Source of the DNA: Streptomyces sp. NBC_01463
Lineage (GTDB): Bacteria; Actinomycetota; Actinomycetes; Streptomycetales; Streptomycetaceae
Assembly (NCBI GenBank): GCA_036227345.1
Contig: CP109468.1
Span: forward strand, 3,658,001-3,722,000
Direction of reading: 5' to 3'
Length of the DNA stretch: 64,000 nucleotides
The notes under the pieces are model-generated. The model saw only the letters and a list, made by a program, of their open reading frames with translations, was not told the DNA's origin and did not search any database. A program made the translations under genes and the position numbers. Shown one piece after another: positions 1 through 8,613 of this stretch (the first letter of the stretch is position 1; every line of letters begins with the position of its first letter).

Positions 1-63
1 GGGACTTGAACCCCCAACCGCTGGTTTTGGAGACCAGTGCTCTACCAATTGAGCTACGACCCT
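1..63 (-). tRNA. tRNA-Trp (CCA), 3' end cut by window edge
   Basis: Read on the minus strand, the sequence has a D-arm, an anticodon stem-loop with CCA in the loop, and a T-arm ending at base 1. The 3' acceptor strand lies outside the window. The 5' end is placed at 63 from the standard 7-nt acceptor plus U8-A9 spacing. In actinobacteria this tRNA usually sits just before secE and nusG, which would then be to the left. Confidence 0.93.
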
Positions 64-309
64 TTGTGGTTTCCACCAACCTACCGCATGTTCCCGGATG
101 CTCCGGGTGCAGGAACGGTGCGGCTGGTGAAGGCCAACGACAGGTGAGTGTACGTGCTCAGAGGCCCGGCGTCGAACAGATAGCTCCCGACCGTTCCTGC
201 CCGATGCTGTCCGGTGGCGTTCCGATTGGCTGTCCGCATGCTGTCCGAGTGCTGTCCGGTCCATGAAACCCCTGTGCCGACGGGGAATACGGTCTGGGAG
301 CATGGGGGC

Positions 310-1536
310 ATGAGCGCTGCTACTTCTCCCTCCGAGCGCCGGGTCTCCGCCCGCATCGGTGCCATCTCCGAGTCCGCCACCCTCGCCGTCGACGCCAAGG
401 CCAAGGCCCTCAAGGCCGCCGGCCGTCCGGTGATCGGCTTCGGTGCCGGCGAGCCCGACTTCCCGACGCCCGGCTACATCGTCGACGCCGCGGTCGAGGC
501 CTGCCGCAACCCGAAGTACCACCGCTACACCCCCGCGGGCGGGCTCCCCGAGCTCAAGGCCGCCATCGCAGAGAAGACGCTGCGCGACTCCGGCTACCAG
601 GTCGACGCCTCCCAGATCCTGGTGACCAACGGCGGCAAGCAGGCCATCTACGAAGCCTTCGCCGCGATCCTCGACCCGGGCGACGAGGTCATCGTCCCGG
701 CGCCGTACTGGACCACCTACCCCGAGTCGATCCGCCTGGCCGGCGGTGTCCCGGTGGAGGTCGTCGCCGACGAGACCACCGGGTACCGGGTCTCCGTGGA
801 GCAGCTGGAGGCGGCCCGTACCGAGCGCACGAAGGTCGTCCTGTTCGTCTCCCCGTCGAACCCGACCGGTGCGGTCTACAGCGGGGCGGACGCCGAGGCG
901 ATCGGCAAGTGGGCCGTCGAGCACGGCCTGTGGGTGCTGACCGACGAGATCTACGAGCACCTGGTCTACGGCGACGCGAAGTTCACCTCGCTGCCGGCGA
1001 TCGTGCCCGAGCTGCGCGACAAGTGCATCGTGGTCAACGGGGTCGCCAAGACGTACGCGATGACCGGCTGGCGCGTGGGGTGGATCGTCGGCCCCAAGGA
1101 CGTCGTGAAGGCCGCGACCAACCTGCAGTCGCACGCGACGTCCAACGTCTCCAACGTGGCGCAGATCGCCGCGCTGGCCGCCGTCTCCGGGAACCTGGAC
1201 GCGGTCGCCGAGATGCGCACCGCCTTCGACCGGCGCCGGCAGACCATCGTGCGGATGCTCAACGAGATCGACGGCGTGCTCTGCCCCGAGCCCGAGGGCG
1301 CGTTCTACGCGTACCCCTCGGTGAAGGAGCTGCTCGGCAAGGAGATCCGCGGCAAGCGTCCGGCCACCTCGGTCGAGCTGGCGGCGCTGATCCTGGACGA
1401 GGCCGAGGTCGCGGTCGTACCGGGCGAGGCCTTCGGTACGCCGGGCTACCTGCGCCTTTCCTACGCGCTGGGTGACGAGGACCTCGTCGAGGGCGTTTCG
1501 CGGCTCCAGAAGCTGCTGGGCGAGGCCAAGGCCTGA
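310..1536 (+). CDS. PLP-dependent class I aminotransferase (aspartate aminotransferase type)
   Basis: This 408-residue fold-type I aminotransferase transfers an amino group between an amino acid, probably aspartate, and a 2-oxo acid in the cytosol. The PLP-binding lysine is K247 in the segment [15 protein letters not shown]. The upstream [10 protein letters not shown] and [11 protein letters not shown] segments match the cofactor-binding Asn and Asp-x-x-Tyr positions. The ATG at 310 is preferred because the protein from there has the normal family N-terminus; the open frame extends 32 codons further up without a recognisable domain. The gene is followed at once by a strong terminator, so it is probably monocistronic. 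Its place beside tRNA-Trp/secE fits the conserved Streptomyces layout. Exact substrate specificity cannot be read from sequence. Confidence 0.93.
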   Translation: MSAATSPSERRVSARIGAISESATLAVDAKAKALKAAGRPVIGFGAGEPDFPTPGYIVDAAVEACRNPKYHRYTPAGGLPELKAAIAEKTLRDSGYQVDASQILVTNGGKQAIYEAFAAILDPGDEVIVPAPYWTTYPESIRLAGGVPVEVVADETTGYRVSVEQLEAARTERTKVVLFVSPSNPTGAVYSGADAEAIGKWAVEHGLWVLTDEIYEHLVYGDAKFTSLPAIVPELRDKCIVVNGVAKTYAMTGWRVGWIVGPKDVVKAATNLQSHATSNVSNVAQIAALAAVSGNLDAVAEMRTAFDRRRQTIVRMLNEIDGVLCPEPEGAFYAYPSVKELLGKEIRGKRPATSVELAALILDEAEVAVVPGEAFGTPGYLRLSYALGDEDLVEGVSRLQKLLGEAKA

Positions 1537-1555
1537 CGCCTCCCGCATGCGGTCA

Positions 1556-1590
1556 GCGACCCCCGGCTCCGGCCGGGGGTCGCTTTCTTG
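1556..1590 (+). terminator. Rho-independent terminator after the aminotransferase
   Basis: Arms GCGACCCCCGG and CCGGGGGTCGC around a short loop, followed by TTTCTT. It begins 20 bases after the stop codon. Confidence 0.85.
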
Positions 1591-1668
1591 TTCGCTCCTT
1601 CGTTCGATGGGCAACTCGATGGGGAATCCGGCTACCGCGACACCCCGTCCGTGCGGCAAGATCTTTGA

Positions 1669-2691
1669 ATGGAGCGTGATGTACGGCTGTTGCCCAAGGC
1701 CCACCTGCACCTGCATTTCACCGGGTCGATGCGGCCCACGACGCTGCTCGAACTCGCCGACAAGTACGGCGTGCGGCTGCCGGAGGCGCTGACCGGCGGC
1801 GAGCCTCCCCAACTGCGCGCGACGGACGAGCGCGGCTGGTTCCGCTTCCAGCGGCTCTACGACATCGCCCGGTCCTGTCTGCGGTCGCCCGAGGACATCC
1901 AGCGGCTGGTGCGCGAGGCCGCCCAGGAGGACGTGGCGGACGGCTCGGGCTGGCTGGAGATCCAGGTCGACCCCACCTCGTACGCCCCCCTGCTCGGCGG
2001 GCTGATCCCGGCGATCGAGATCATCCTGGACGCGGTGGACAGCGCCTCGCGCGAGACCGGGCTGCCGATCCGGGTGGTGATCGCGGCCAACCGGATGAAG
2101 CATCCGCTGGACGCCCGGACCCTGGCGCGGCTCGCCGTGCGGTACGCGGACCGGGGCGTCGTCGGGTTCGGACTCTCCAACGACGAGCGGCGCGGCATGG
2201 CCCGCGACTTCGACCGGGCCTTCGCCATCGCCCGTGAGGGCGGCCTGCTGGCGGCTCCGCACGGCGGCGAGCTGTCGGGGCCCTCCAGCGTCCGCGACTG
2301 CCTGGACGACCTCGAGGCGTCGCGGGTCGGGCACGGCGTGCGGGCCGCCGAGGACCCGCGGCTGCTGCGCAGGCTGGCGGAGCGCGGGGTGACCTGCGAG
2401 GTGTGCCCGGCGTCGAACGTGGCGCTCGGCGTCTACGAGAAGCCGTCCGACGTACCCCTGCGCACTCTGTTCGATGCCGGGGTTCCGATGGCGCTCGGCG
2501 CGGACGACCCGCTGCTCTTCGGCTCCCGGCTGGCCGCCCAGTACGACCTGGTGCGCCGCCATCACGCCTTCACCGACGAGGAGCTGGCGGAGCTGGCGCG
2601 CCAGTCGGTACGGGGTTCGGCGGCGCCGGACGCCGTGCGGGCGGAGCTCCTGGCAGGTGTGGACGACTGGCTGGCCAAGCCGGCGAGCTGA
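1669..2691 (+). CDS. add: Adenosine deaminase family protein
   Basis: This 340-residue member of the adenosine/AMP deaminase family would hydrolyse adenosine to inosine in purine salvage. The N-terminal HLHLH motif (H12, H14, H16) supplies zinc ligands. HGGEL, GHGV and the late GADDPLLFG segment match the remaining His, Glu and Asp-Asp catalytic positions of the TIM barrel. Length is normal. It is transcribed alone, about 80 bases after the upstream terminator, and meets a convergent TetR gene 15 bases past its stop with no clear hairpin. Some family members act on other 6-aminopurines, so the substrate is inferred. Confidence 0.88.
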   Translation: MERDVRLLPKAHLHLHFTGSMRPTTLLELADKYGVRLPEALTGGEPPQLRATDERGWFRFQRLYDIARSCLRSPEDIQRLVREAAQEDVADGSGWLEIQVDPTSYAPLLGGLIPAIEIILDAVDSASRETGLPIRVVIAANRMKHPLDARTLARLAVRYADRGVVGFGLSNDERRGMARDFDRAFAIAREGGLLAAPHGGELSGPSSVRDCLDDLEASRVGHGVRAAEDPRLLRRLAERGVTCEVCPASNVALGVYEKPSDVPLRTLFDAGVPMALGADDPLLFGSRLAAQYDLVRRHHAFTDEELAELARQSVRGSAAPDAVRAELLAGVDDWLAKPAS

Positions 2692-2706
2692 CGTTCCCGG
2701 TGCGGC

Positions 2707-3312
2707 CTACCCCGTGAGGCCGCCCAGCAGCATCCGGGCGATCGAGGCGGCGAAGGCGTCGAGCGGCTGCGGCGGTCCGCCGGTCTCCGTGGCGTCGTAG
2801 GCGAAGGCCCGCTGGGCGCAGGCCCCCATCAGCAGGGAGGCGGCCGCGTAGGTGTCCGCGTCGGCCCGTACCCGGCCCGCCGACTGTTCGGCGCGCAGAT
2901 ACGCGTCGACGCCGCGGATGGGGATGTGGGGGCCGGTTCCCAGTTCGCGCATGGCCTCGTTGTGGCGCTCCTTGAGCCTCGGCTCGGCGTACAGGGACGC
3001 GGCGATCGGGAAGCTCTGCTCGTAGAAGAGGGCGGCCTCGCGGGCGATCTCGGTGAGATTGCGCTCCAGCGACCGCTCCCCCTCCCCCGGGTCGGCGATC
3101 AGCCGCTTCAGGACGCCGTCGACCTTGGGCAGGCGTTCCTTCAGCACCACCACGAACAGCTCCTCCTTGCTCGGGAAGTGCTTGTAGAGCGCCGCCTCCG
3201 AGCAGCCGGCGGCCCGGGCGATCTCCTTGGTGGTGGCCCGGGCCAGGCCGATGGTGAGCATCAGCTGGTGGGCGGCGTCGATGATGCGGGCGCGGGCCGG
3301 CCTCTGCTCCAT
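2707..3312 (-). CDS. TetR/AcrR family repressor
   Basis: This 201-residue protein has an N-terminal TetR helix-turn-helix at about residues 12-55 (ATTKEIARAAGCSEAALYKHFPSK) and a variable ligand-binding C-terminal half. The ATG at 3312 is preferred over the GTG two codons upstream because a GGAG lies 5 bases before it; from the GTG it would be adjacent. It is divergent from an NAD(P)-binding oxidoreductase, and two inverted repeats fill the shared promoter gap. It therefore probably represses both itself and that neighbour. The ligand is unknown. Confidence 0.88.
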   Translation of the reverse strand: MEQRPARARIIDAAHQLMLTIGLARATTKEIARAAGCSEAALYKHFPSKEELFVVVLKERLPKVDGVLKRLIADPGEGERSLERNLTEIAREAALFYEQSFPIAASLYAEPRLKERHNEAMRELGTGPHIPIRGVDAYLRAEQSAGRVRADADTYAAASLLMGACAQRAFAYDATETGGPPQPLDAFAASIARMLLGGLTG

Positions 3313-3340
3313 GTGCACTCCAACGAAGCTTGACGAGTGG

Positions 3341-3380
3341 GTGAGTACACGCTCACTCTAGAGGTGAGTGAATACTTACC
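3341..3380. promoter_or_regulatory. Two candidate TetR operators in a divergent promoter
   Basis: The first is GTGAG-6-CTCAC at 3341-3356. The second is GGTGAGT-4-ACTTACC at 3363-3380, with one mismatch in the arms. The half-sites share GTGAGT, and the two sites lie between the divergent start codons of the TetR gene and the oxidoreductase. Binding is inferred from symmetry and position. Confidence 0.6.
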
Positions 3381-3399
3381 CACCCTAGGAGGGTGTGCC

Positions 3400-4035
3400 A
3401 TGAAGCTCACAGTGTTCGGCGCGACAGGCGGCATCGGGCAGGAGATCGTCCGCCAGGCGGTGGCGGCGGGGCACGAGGTGACGGCGGTGGTCCGCGATCC
3501 CGCGCGGCTGCCGGTGCCGCTCTCCGGCCTCACCGTCCACACGGCGGCCCGCATCGACGATCCGGAGGCGCTGCGCGAGGCGGTCGCGGGCCGCGACGCG
3601 GTGCTGTCAGGACTGGGCGCCAAGGGCCGTAAGGCGGACGGGATCGCAGAGAGGCTGACCCGCAGCGTGCTGACGGCCATGGAGGCGGAGGGGACCCGGC
3701 GGCTGCTCGTGGTGAGCGCGGCGCCGGTCGCCCCGAAGCCCGCGGACGATCCCCTGATCGACCGGCTGATGCTCTCGGCGATCGGCGCGATCCTGAAGGA
3801 GGTCTACGCGGACCTCACCGCCATGGAGGCCGCGCTGGCCGCCTCCGCGACCGACTGGACGTCCGTACGGCCGCCGAAGCTCACCAACGGACCGCTGACC
3901 GGCACCTACCGCACGGTCATCGGCAGCAATCCGCGCAGCGGCCGGTCCATTTCGCGCGCCGACGTGGCGCACGCGATGCTGGCGCTGACCGACGACCCGG
4001 GGGCGGTGAAGCAGGGCGTGGGCGTGGCGTACTGA
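3400..4035 (+). CDS. NAD(P)H-binding, NmrA/SDR-like oxidoreductase
   Basis: This 211-residue Rossmann protein has the dinucleotide-binding loop TVFGATGGIGQ near its N-terminus, as in atypical short-chain dehydrogenases of the NAD(P)H-binding domain family. The ATG at 3400 has an AGGAGGG ribosome site 7 bases upstream; an earlier in-frame start would run through the operators. It is divergent from and probably repressed by the adjacent TetR protein. Such TetR/SDR pairs often respond to electrophiles or quinones, but the substrate here is not evident. Confidence 0.82.
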   Translation: MKLTVFGATGGIGQEIVRQAVAAGHEVTAVVRDPARLPVPLSGLTVHTAARIDDPEALREAVAGRDAVLSGLGAKGRKADGIAERLTRSVLTAMEAEGTRRLLVVSAAPVAPKPADDPLIDRLMLSAIGAILKEVYADLTAMEAALAASATDWTSVRPPKLTNGPLTGTYRTVIGSNPRSGRSISRADVAHAMLALTDDPGAVKQGVGVAY

Positions 4036-4048
4036 GGACGGGACGGGG

Positions 4049-5104
4049 CTACAGGCTCACGCCGACGGTCACCGGTTCGTTGACGAGCGTGACGCCGAAG
4101 ACCTCGTGGACGCCGGCGACGACCTCGCGCGCCAGGGCCAGCAGGTCCTCGGTGCTCGCGGCGCCGCGGTTGGTGAGGGCGAGCGTGTGCTTGGTGGAGA
4201 TGCGGGCCGGGCCGGTGCCGTATCCCCTGGTGAAGCCGGCCCGGTCGATGAGCCAGGCCGCGGAGGTCTTGGTGCGCCCCTCGCCCGCGGGGAAGGCGGG
4301 GGGCGTCACCTCCGGTCCGAGCCGGTCCGCCACCCGGGCGAGGAACGCGTCGAACTCTTCCCGGTCCAGGATCGGGTTGGTGAAGAACGAGCCGGCCGAC
4401 CAGGTGTCGTGGTCCTCGGGGTCGAGCACCATGCCCTTGCCTGCCCGGAGCCGGAGCACGGTTTCACGCGCCGCAGCGGCGGGAACGCGTTCACCTTCCG
4501 CGACACCCATGGCGCGGGCCGTCTCGGGGTACTTGAGGGGCGCGGACAGACCGCCCGCCTCTTCCAGCCCGAAGCGGACACGCAGCACCACGAAACGGTC
4601 GGGTTCGGCCTTGAAGCGGCTGTGCCGGTAAGCGAAGGCGCACTCGGAGTTCGGGATCGTGACCGTCTCCCGGGAGTGCCGGTCGTAGGCGACGACCTCC
4701 GTGATGGTGGACGACACCTCCTGCCCGTACGCCCCGACGTTCTGGATCGGTGTCGCACCGGCGGAGCCGGGGATGCCTGCCAGGCATTCGAGGCCGGCGA
4801 GACCGGCCTCCACGCTGCGGGTGACGGCGTCCGTCCAGATCTCTCCGGCGGCCAGCTCCAGCATCCCGCCGTCGAGCACGAAGCCCTTGGTCGCGATGCG
4901 CAGGGCGGTGCCGTCGAAGCCCTTGTCACCGATGACCAGGTTGCTGCCGCCGCCGATGACCAGGAGCGGGGTGCCGCTGTCGTCGGCCTCGCTCACGGCC
5001 TCGACCACTTCGGCGTCGGTCGTCGCGGTGATCAGGCGGGTGGCGGGTCCGCCGAGCCGGAAGGTGGTCAGGGGGGCGAGGGGCGCGTCGTGGAGTTCCT
5101 GCAC
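4049..5104 (-). CDS. murB: UDP-N-acetylenolpyruvoylglucosamine reductase MurB
   Basis: This 351-residue flavoenzyme reduces UDP-GlcNAc-enolpyruvate to UDP-MurNAc in cytosolic peptidoglycan precursor synthesis. It has an N-terminal FAD_binding_4 domain (TTFRLGGPA, then VIGGGSNLVIGDKG). The C-terminal MurB domain carries the catalytic serine region SAGSFFTNPIL and KTSAAWLIDRAGF near the end. Length fits a type I MurB. The GTG start is at the domain boundary expected for the family, and no strong Shine-Dalgarno is visible. It follows a strong terminator that separates it from the exporter gene upstream. Confidence 0.95.
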   Translation of the reverse strand: MQELHDAPLAPLTTFRLGGPATRLITATTDAEVVEAVSEADDSGTPLLVIGGGSNLVIGDKGFDGTALRIATKGFVLDGGMLELAAGEIWTDAVTRSVEAGLAGLECLAGIPGSAGATPIQNVGAYGQEVSSTITEVVAYDRHSRETVTIPNSECAFAYRHSRFKAEPDRFVVLRVRFGLEEAGGLSAPLKYPETARAMGVAEGERVPAAAARETVLRLRAGKGMVLDPEDHDTWSAGSFFTNPILDREEFDAFLARVADRLGPEVTPPAFPAGEGRTKTSAAWLIDRAGFTRGYGTGPARISTKHTLALTNRGAASTEDLLALAREVVAGVHEVFGVTLVNEPVTVGVSL

Positions 5105-5115
5105 GGGTCAAGAGT

Positions 5116-5156
5116 ACGGTCCGCGGCCCCGCCTCCAGGGCGGGGCCGCGGACCGT
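5116..5156 (-). terminator. Strong hairpin terminator between exporter and murB
   Basis: A perfect 18-bp stem (5116-5133 with 5139-5156) closes a 5-base loop. It sits 17 bases past the exporter stop and 12 bases before the murB start, without a clear T-tract. It should insulate murB from exporter transcription. Confidence 0.7.
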
Positions 5157-5173
5157 GGCGGCGTGACACGTCC

Positions 5174-6604
5174 TCAGACGGCCACCGGCACCCGCGCCTC
5201 GGTCAGGTCCGGCTCCTGCGCCGGGGTGGTGCGGCGGCGCGGGATCAGCAGGGCGACCAGCGCGGCGAGCGCCACCGCTCCGGCCCCGATCCAGACCGCG
5301 GGGACGGTCCCGTCCGTGAAGGACTGCGGCGATCCGTAGCCACCCTGGGCGGAGAAGACCGTGGCGAGGACGGCGACCCCGAGGGCGCCGCCGACCTCGC
5401 GCAGCGCGTTGTTGGCACCGGAGGCGATGCCCTGTTCCGAGGGGCGGACGCTGGACATCACCAGGCTGGCGGCGGGTGCGAAGTACAGGGCCATGCCGAC
5501 GCCGCCCACCATCAGTCCGGGCAGCTGCGAGGCGTAGGAGGCGTCGGGGGCGAGGACCATGGCGAACAGGGCGAGTCCGACGGCCTGGAGGGCGAGCCCG
5601 GTCACGACCACCGGCCGGCCGCCGAACCGGTCGGCGAGTATCCCGGCGATCGGCGCCACCAGCATCGGCATTCCGGTCCAGGGCAGCATCCGCAGCCCGG
5701 CCTCGGTGGGCGAGTAGCCCAGGACGCCCTGGAGGTACTGGCTGAGCAGGAAGATCGAACCGAACATGCCGAGGAACATCAGCAGGCTGGCCATGTTGAT
5801 CCCGAAGAACGCCCGGTCCTTGAACAGGCGCATGGGCAGCATCGGGTTCTTCGCGCGGAAGCCGTGGCGGACGAATCCGGCCAGGAGCGCGGCACCGGCG
5901 ATCAGGGCGGTCAGCACGGTGGGGCTGGTCCAGCCGTCGGCGTTGGCGTTCACCAGGCCGTAGACGATGCCGAAGAGTCCGCCGCTGACCAGGAGGGTGC
6001 CGGGGATGTCGAGCCGGGACTCGGGGGCGTACGACTCGGCCAGCCGCAGCCGGGCGAGCGGCAGCAGGGCCAGGCCGATCGGGACGTTCAGCCAGAAGAT
6101 CCACTGCCAGGAGATGTGTTCGGTGAGGCTCCCGCCGACCAGCGGCCCGCTGGCCACGGCGAGGCCGGTGACGGCTCCGTAGATGCCCAGCGCGGCGCCG
6201 CGGCGGGCGGGCGGCACGGCGGCCGTGAGGAGGGTCAGGGTCAGCGGCATCATGATCGCCGCGCCCACGCCCTGGACGGCGCGGAAGGCGATGAGTTCGT
6301 TGATCCCCGGCGAGAGTGCGGCCGCGGCCGATGCCCCGGTGAAGACGGCGAGTCCGGCGATGAAGAGGCGGCGCCGGCCGAACCGGTCACCCAGGGCGGC
6401 GCCGAACATCAGCAGGACGGCGAAGGTGAGCGTGTACGCGTTCACCGTCCATTCGAGCTCCTCCAGCTCGCCGCCGAGGCTCTCCCGGATGGACGGCAGC
6501 GCGGTGGTGACGACGAGGTTGTCGAGGGCGGCCATGAAGCTGGCCACGCTGGTGATGACAAGGGCCCAGACCGCTCCCGAGCGGCCTTTCGTGTGCTGGT
6601 CCAC
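5174..6604 (-). CDS. MFS drug:H+ antiporter, DHA2 family (14 TM)
   Basis: This 476-residue integral membrane protein belongs to the 14-helix DHA2 branch of the major facilitator superfamily. Family signatures are LDNLVVTTALPSI in helix 1 and the motif A loop GAALGDRFGRRR between helices 2 and 3. It is expected to export a hydrophobic drug or metabolite using the proton gradient. The GTG start has GGGGGAG 4 bases upstream. A palindrome 15 bases before the start matches sequences before the adjacent TetR gene, so repression by that protein is likely. The substrate is unknown. Confidence 0.9.
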   Translation of the reverse strand: MDQHTKGRSGAVWALVITSVASFMAALDNLVVTTALPSIRESLGGELEELEWTVNAYTLTFAVLLMFGAALGDRFGRRRLFIAGLAVFTGASAAAALSPGINELIAFRAVQGVGAAIMMPLTLTLLTAAVPPARRGAALGIYGAVTGLAVASGPLVGGSLTEHISWQWIFWLNVPIGLALLPLARLRLAESYAPESRLDIPGTLLVSGGLFGIVYGLVNANADGWTSPTVLTALIAGAALLAGFVRHGFRAKNPMLPMRLFKDRAFFGINMASLLMFLGMFGSIFLLSQYLQGVLGYSPTEAGLRMLPWTGMPMLVAPIAGILADRFGGRPVVVTGLALQAVGLALFAMVLAPDASYASQLPGLMVGGVGMALYFAPAASLVMSSVRPSEQGIASGANNALREVGGALGVAVLATVFSAQGGYGSPQSFTDGTVPAVWIGAGAVALAALVALLIPRRRTTPAQEPDLTEARVPVAV

Positions 6605-6618
6605 TGCTCCCCCTGAGG

Positions 6619-6638
6619 GTTAGTTATTGATTACTAAC
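6619..6638. promoter_or_regulatory. Candidate TetR operator before the exporter
   Basis: GTTAGT-8-ACTAAC is a perfect 6-bp inverted repeat in an AT-rich patch 15 bases upstream of the exporter start. It shares the AGTTATTG and ACTAAC elements with the site before the TetR gene. Confidence 0.6.
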
Positions 6639-6679
6639 TTTTCTGGGCAGAAAACCGGGCCGAACCCGGGTGGCACTGT

Positions 6680-7237
6680 TCAGCCGGCCGGCTTGGCCGA
6701 GTCGTAGAACCTCGACCAGATCCGGTGATCCGCCGGATAGCCGAGCGAGGTCAGGGTGTTGACGAGCATTCCGTACGCGAGAAACGTGGTCGCCTCGTTG
6801 GGATCGCCGCCGAGCGTGAGGGCGAGGTCGTCGAACATCTGCAGCCAGCCGGCCCGCAGCGACTCACCGAACTCGTGGTCCCCGGCGGCCTCCGCCGCCG
6901 CGACGGCGGCGTACATCTGCATCTGCATCAGCAGCCGGTCCGGGTCGTGGATGATCAGGCGCTGGTAGGCCCTCGCCATCGCGTGCAGCGCCTCCTCGCC
7001 CTCCAGCCCCTCGGAGGCGTCCGAGAAGACCTTGCGGGTATCCAGCAGGCACCGCTCGGCGGCGGCCAGGAACATGGCCTGCTTGTTGGCGAAGAGCCGG
7101 AAGAGATACGGCTGCGAGACGCCCACCCGCCGGGCGATCGCCTCGGTGGACGTCGCGTTGTACCCGCCCCGGGCGAACTCGGTGATCGCTGCACGGATGA
7201 CGCTCTCGCGTCGCTCGTCTGCACTCATCCTTGCCAT
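6680..7237 (-). CDS. TetR/AcrR family repressor of the adjacent exporter
   Basis: This 185-residue protein has an N-terminal TetR helix-turn-helix (TSTEAIARRVGVSQPYLFRLF). The ATG at 7237 is chosen. An in-frame TTG at 7258 adds 7 codons but would lie inside the operator, so a start after the operator is more sensible. The gene is directly upstream of the exporter in the same orientation, with 75 bases between them. Related palindromes precede both genes, which suggests autoregulation plus control of efflux. Confidence 0.87.
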   Translation of the reverse strand: MARMSADERRESVIRAAITEFARGGYNATSTEAIARRVGVSQPYLFRLFANKQAMFLAAAERCLLDTRKVFSDASEGLEGEEALHAMARAYQRLIIHDPDRLLMQMQMYAAVAAAEAAGDHEFGESLRAGWLQMFDDLALTLGGDPNEATTFLAYGMLVNTLTSLGYPADHRIWSRFYDSAKPAG

Positions 7238-7241
7238 GGGG

Positions 7242-7271
7242 ACTAAGTTATTGCTCAATCACTAACTTAGT
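7242..7271. promoter_or_regulatory. Candidate autoregulatory operator of the TetR gene
   Basis: Perfect 9-bp arms ACTAAGTTA (7242-7250) and TAACTTAGT (7263-7271) are separated by 12 bases. The site overlaps the region just before the TetR ATG and resembles the site before the exporter. Confidence 0.65.
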
Positions 7272-7298
7272 CAAGCGGGATGCCGGCATTGCTCATGA

Positions 7299-7332
7299 GT
7301 AAGGGGCACGGCCCATGGACCATGCCCCTTAC
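7299..7332 (-). terminator. Hairpin after the dehydratase operon
   Basis: Arms GTAAGGGGCA (7299-7308) and TGCCCCTTAC (7323-7332) pair perfectly, 36 bases past the stop of the second dehydratase gene. There is no long T-tract. Confidence 0.6.
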
Positions 7333-7367
7333 CTCCACCGTTCAGCGCCTCTCGGCGCCCGACGGTG

Positions 7368-7796
7368 TCAGCCGAGCTGTACGACGGCGCGGGACATGCC
7401 CAGCACCTTCCTGCCCTCGCTCATCGCCGTCAGGTCGACCCGCACCCGCCGGTCGTCGAGCAGGGCACCCACCTTGCCGCTGACCTCGATCAGCGCGCCC
7501 TTGTCGTCGTTGGGGACGACGACCGGCTTGGTGAACCGCACGCCGTACTCGACGACCGAACCCGGATCGCCGGCCCAGTCCGTGACCACCCGGATCGCCT
7601 CGGCCATGGTGAACATGCCGTGGGCGATCACGTCGTCCAGTCCGACCTCGCGGGCGAACTTCTCGTTCCAGTGGATCGGGTTGAAGTCGCCCGAGGCGCC
7701 CGCGTACCGCACCAGCGTCGCGCGGGTGACCGGGAAGGACTGCGCCGGCAGCTCCGTACCGACCTCGACCGAGTCGTAACTCACCTTCGCCGTCAT
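7368..7796 (-). CDS. MaoC-type (R)-hydratase/dehydratase, HadB-like subunit
   Basis: This 142-residue single hot-dog domain protein contains a hydratase-2 motif, YAGASGDFNPIHWNEKFA, with the catalytic Asp and His. The ATG at 7796 overlaps the stop of the preceding dehydratase gene by one base (TGATG), so the two are translationally coupled. In mycobacteria the equivalent HadA/HadB pair next to rpmG forms the (3R)-hydroxyacyl-ACP dehydratase of FAS-II. Here the same architecture suggests a heterodimeric dehydratase for 3-hydroxyacyl thioesters. Assignment to a particular pathway is inference. Confidence 0.85.
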   Translation of the reverse strand: MTAKVSYDSVEVGTELPAQSFPVTRATLVRYAGASGDFNPIHWNEKFAREVGLDDVIAHGMFTMAEAIRVVTDWAGDPGSVVEYGVRFTKPVVVPNDDKGALIEVSGKVGALLDDRRVRVDLTAMSEGRKVLGMSRAVVQLG

Positions 7797-8248
7797 CACG
7801 CCTCCTCGGCGGCGCGCGCCACCAGCTTCGTCCACGCCGTCACGACGAGGTCACCGGACTCGTCGTGAACCTCGCCACGCACGTCCAGGATGTCGTTGCC
7901 CGCCATGGACTTGACTGCCTCGATCGTCGAGACGACCGTCAGCCGGTCCCCCGCCCGCACCGGACGCACGTAGACGAACTTCTGGTCACCGTGCACCACC
8001 CGGCTGTAGTCCAGGCCCAGCTGAGGGTCCTCGACGACCTGCGCGGCGGCCTTGAAGGTGATCGAGAACACGAACGTCGGCGGTGCGATCACATCGCTGT
8101 GACCGAGCGCCACGGCCGCCCCGGGGTCGACGTAGGCGGGGTTGGTGTCGCCCACCGCCTCGGCGAACTCTCGGATCTTCTCCCGGCCGACCTCGTACGG
8201 CGCGGTGGGCGGATAGGTCCGCCCCACGAAGGACTGGTCGAGCGCCAT
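7796..8248 (-). CDS. MaoC-like N-terminal dehydratase, HadA-like subunit
   Basis: This 150-residue MaoC_dehydrat_N hot-dog protein starts MALDQSFVGRTYPP and has the conserved AVGDTNPAYVD stretch. HadA/HadC-type subunits of this kind lack the full hydratase motif and pair with a HadB-type catalytic subunit, which here is the overlapping next gene. The start has an AGGAGG 11 bases upstream. It follows rpmG with a hairpin between them. Order rpmG-hadA-hadB is conserved in actinobacteria. Confidence 0.83.
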   Translation of the reverse strand: MALDQSFVGRTYPPTAPYEVGREKIREFAEAVGDTNPAYVDPGAAVALGHSDVIAPPTFVFSITFKAAAQVVEDPQLGLDYSRVVHGDQKFVYVRPVRAGDRLTVVSTIEAVKSMAGNDILDVRGEVHDESGDLVVTAWTKLVARAAEEA

Positions 8249-8312
8249 GAGCTCGCAACCTCCTGATGGAAAGACGAAGGGGCCACAGTACGACTACGGC
8301 CCCGTACAAACG

Positions 8313-8347
8313 ACACGAGGCCGCCCCCAATGGGGACGGCCTCGTGT
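8313..8347 (-). terminator. Hairpin downstream of rpmG
   Basis: Perfect 11-bp arms ACACGAGGCCG and CGGCCTCGTGT, with additional GC pairing toward the loop, lie 12 bases after the rpmG stop. There is no T-tract, so it may attenuate rather than end readthrough into the dehydratase genes. Confidence 0.55.
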
Positions 8348-8358
8348 ACGAGCCTGAT

Positions 8359-8523
8359 TCAGCGCGTTTCGCGGTGCGCAGTGTGCGAGTTGCAGCGCGG
8401 GCAATGCTTCTTCATCTCAAGACGGTCCGGGTTGTTACGCCGGTTCTTCTTGGTGATGTAGTTCCGCTCCTTGCACTCCACGCAGGCCAGCGTGATCTTC
8501 GGGCGGACGTCGGTGGCAGCCAC
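8359..8523 (-). CDS. rpmG: 50S ribosomal protein L33
   Basis: This 54-residue protein starts [14 protein letters not shown]. It has the CVEC ... CPRC pairs that bind zinc, so this is a zinc-containing (C+) L33. The GTG start at 8523 is supported by an AAGGAGC site and by family length; the longer frame upstream would run through a terminator and tRNA-Met. L33 is a small large-subunit protein near the E site. Streptomyces usually also encode a zinc-free L33 controlled by Zur elsewhere. Confidence 0.96.
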
Positions 8524-8561
8524 GTGAGTGCTCCTTGGACGGACGGTGGACGGATGAACGC

Positions 8562-8608
8562 AAAAAAAAGAGTAGCCGATCGGAGGACCGACCCCACAAT
8601 CGGCTACT
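8562..8608 (-). terminator. Rho-independent terminator after tRNA-Met
   Basis: On the minus strand, arms AGTAGCCGAT and ATCGGCTACT pair and are followed by CTC and eight T residues. It ends the tRNA-Thr/tRNA-Met transcript 6 bases after tRNA-Met and just before rpmG. It is the clearest intrinsic terminator in the window. Confidence 0.92.
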
Positions 8609-8613
8609 GTTAG

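Noticed and set aside
4106..6616. An 836-codon open frame on the plus strand
   Set aside because: It lies opposite murB and the exporter, has Gly/Glu/Arg-rich low-complexity composition and no domain; a typical antisense frame of a very GC-rich genome.
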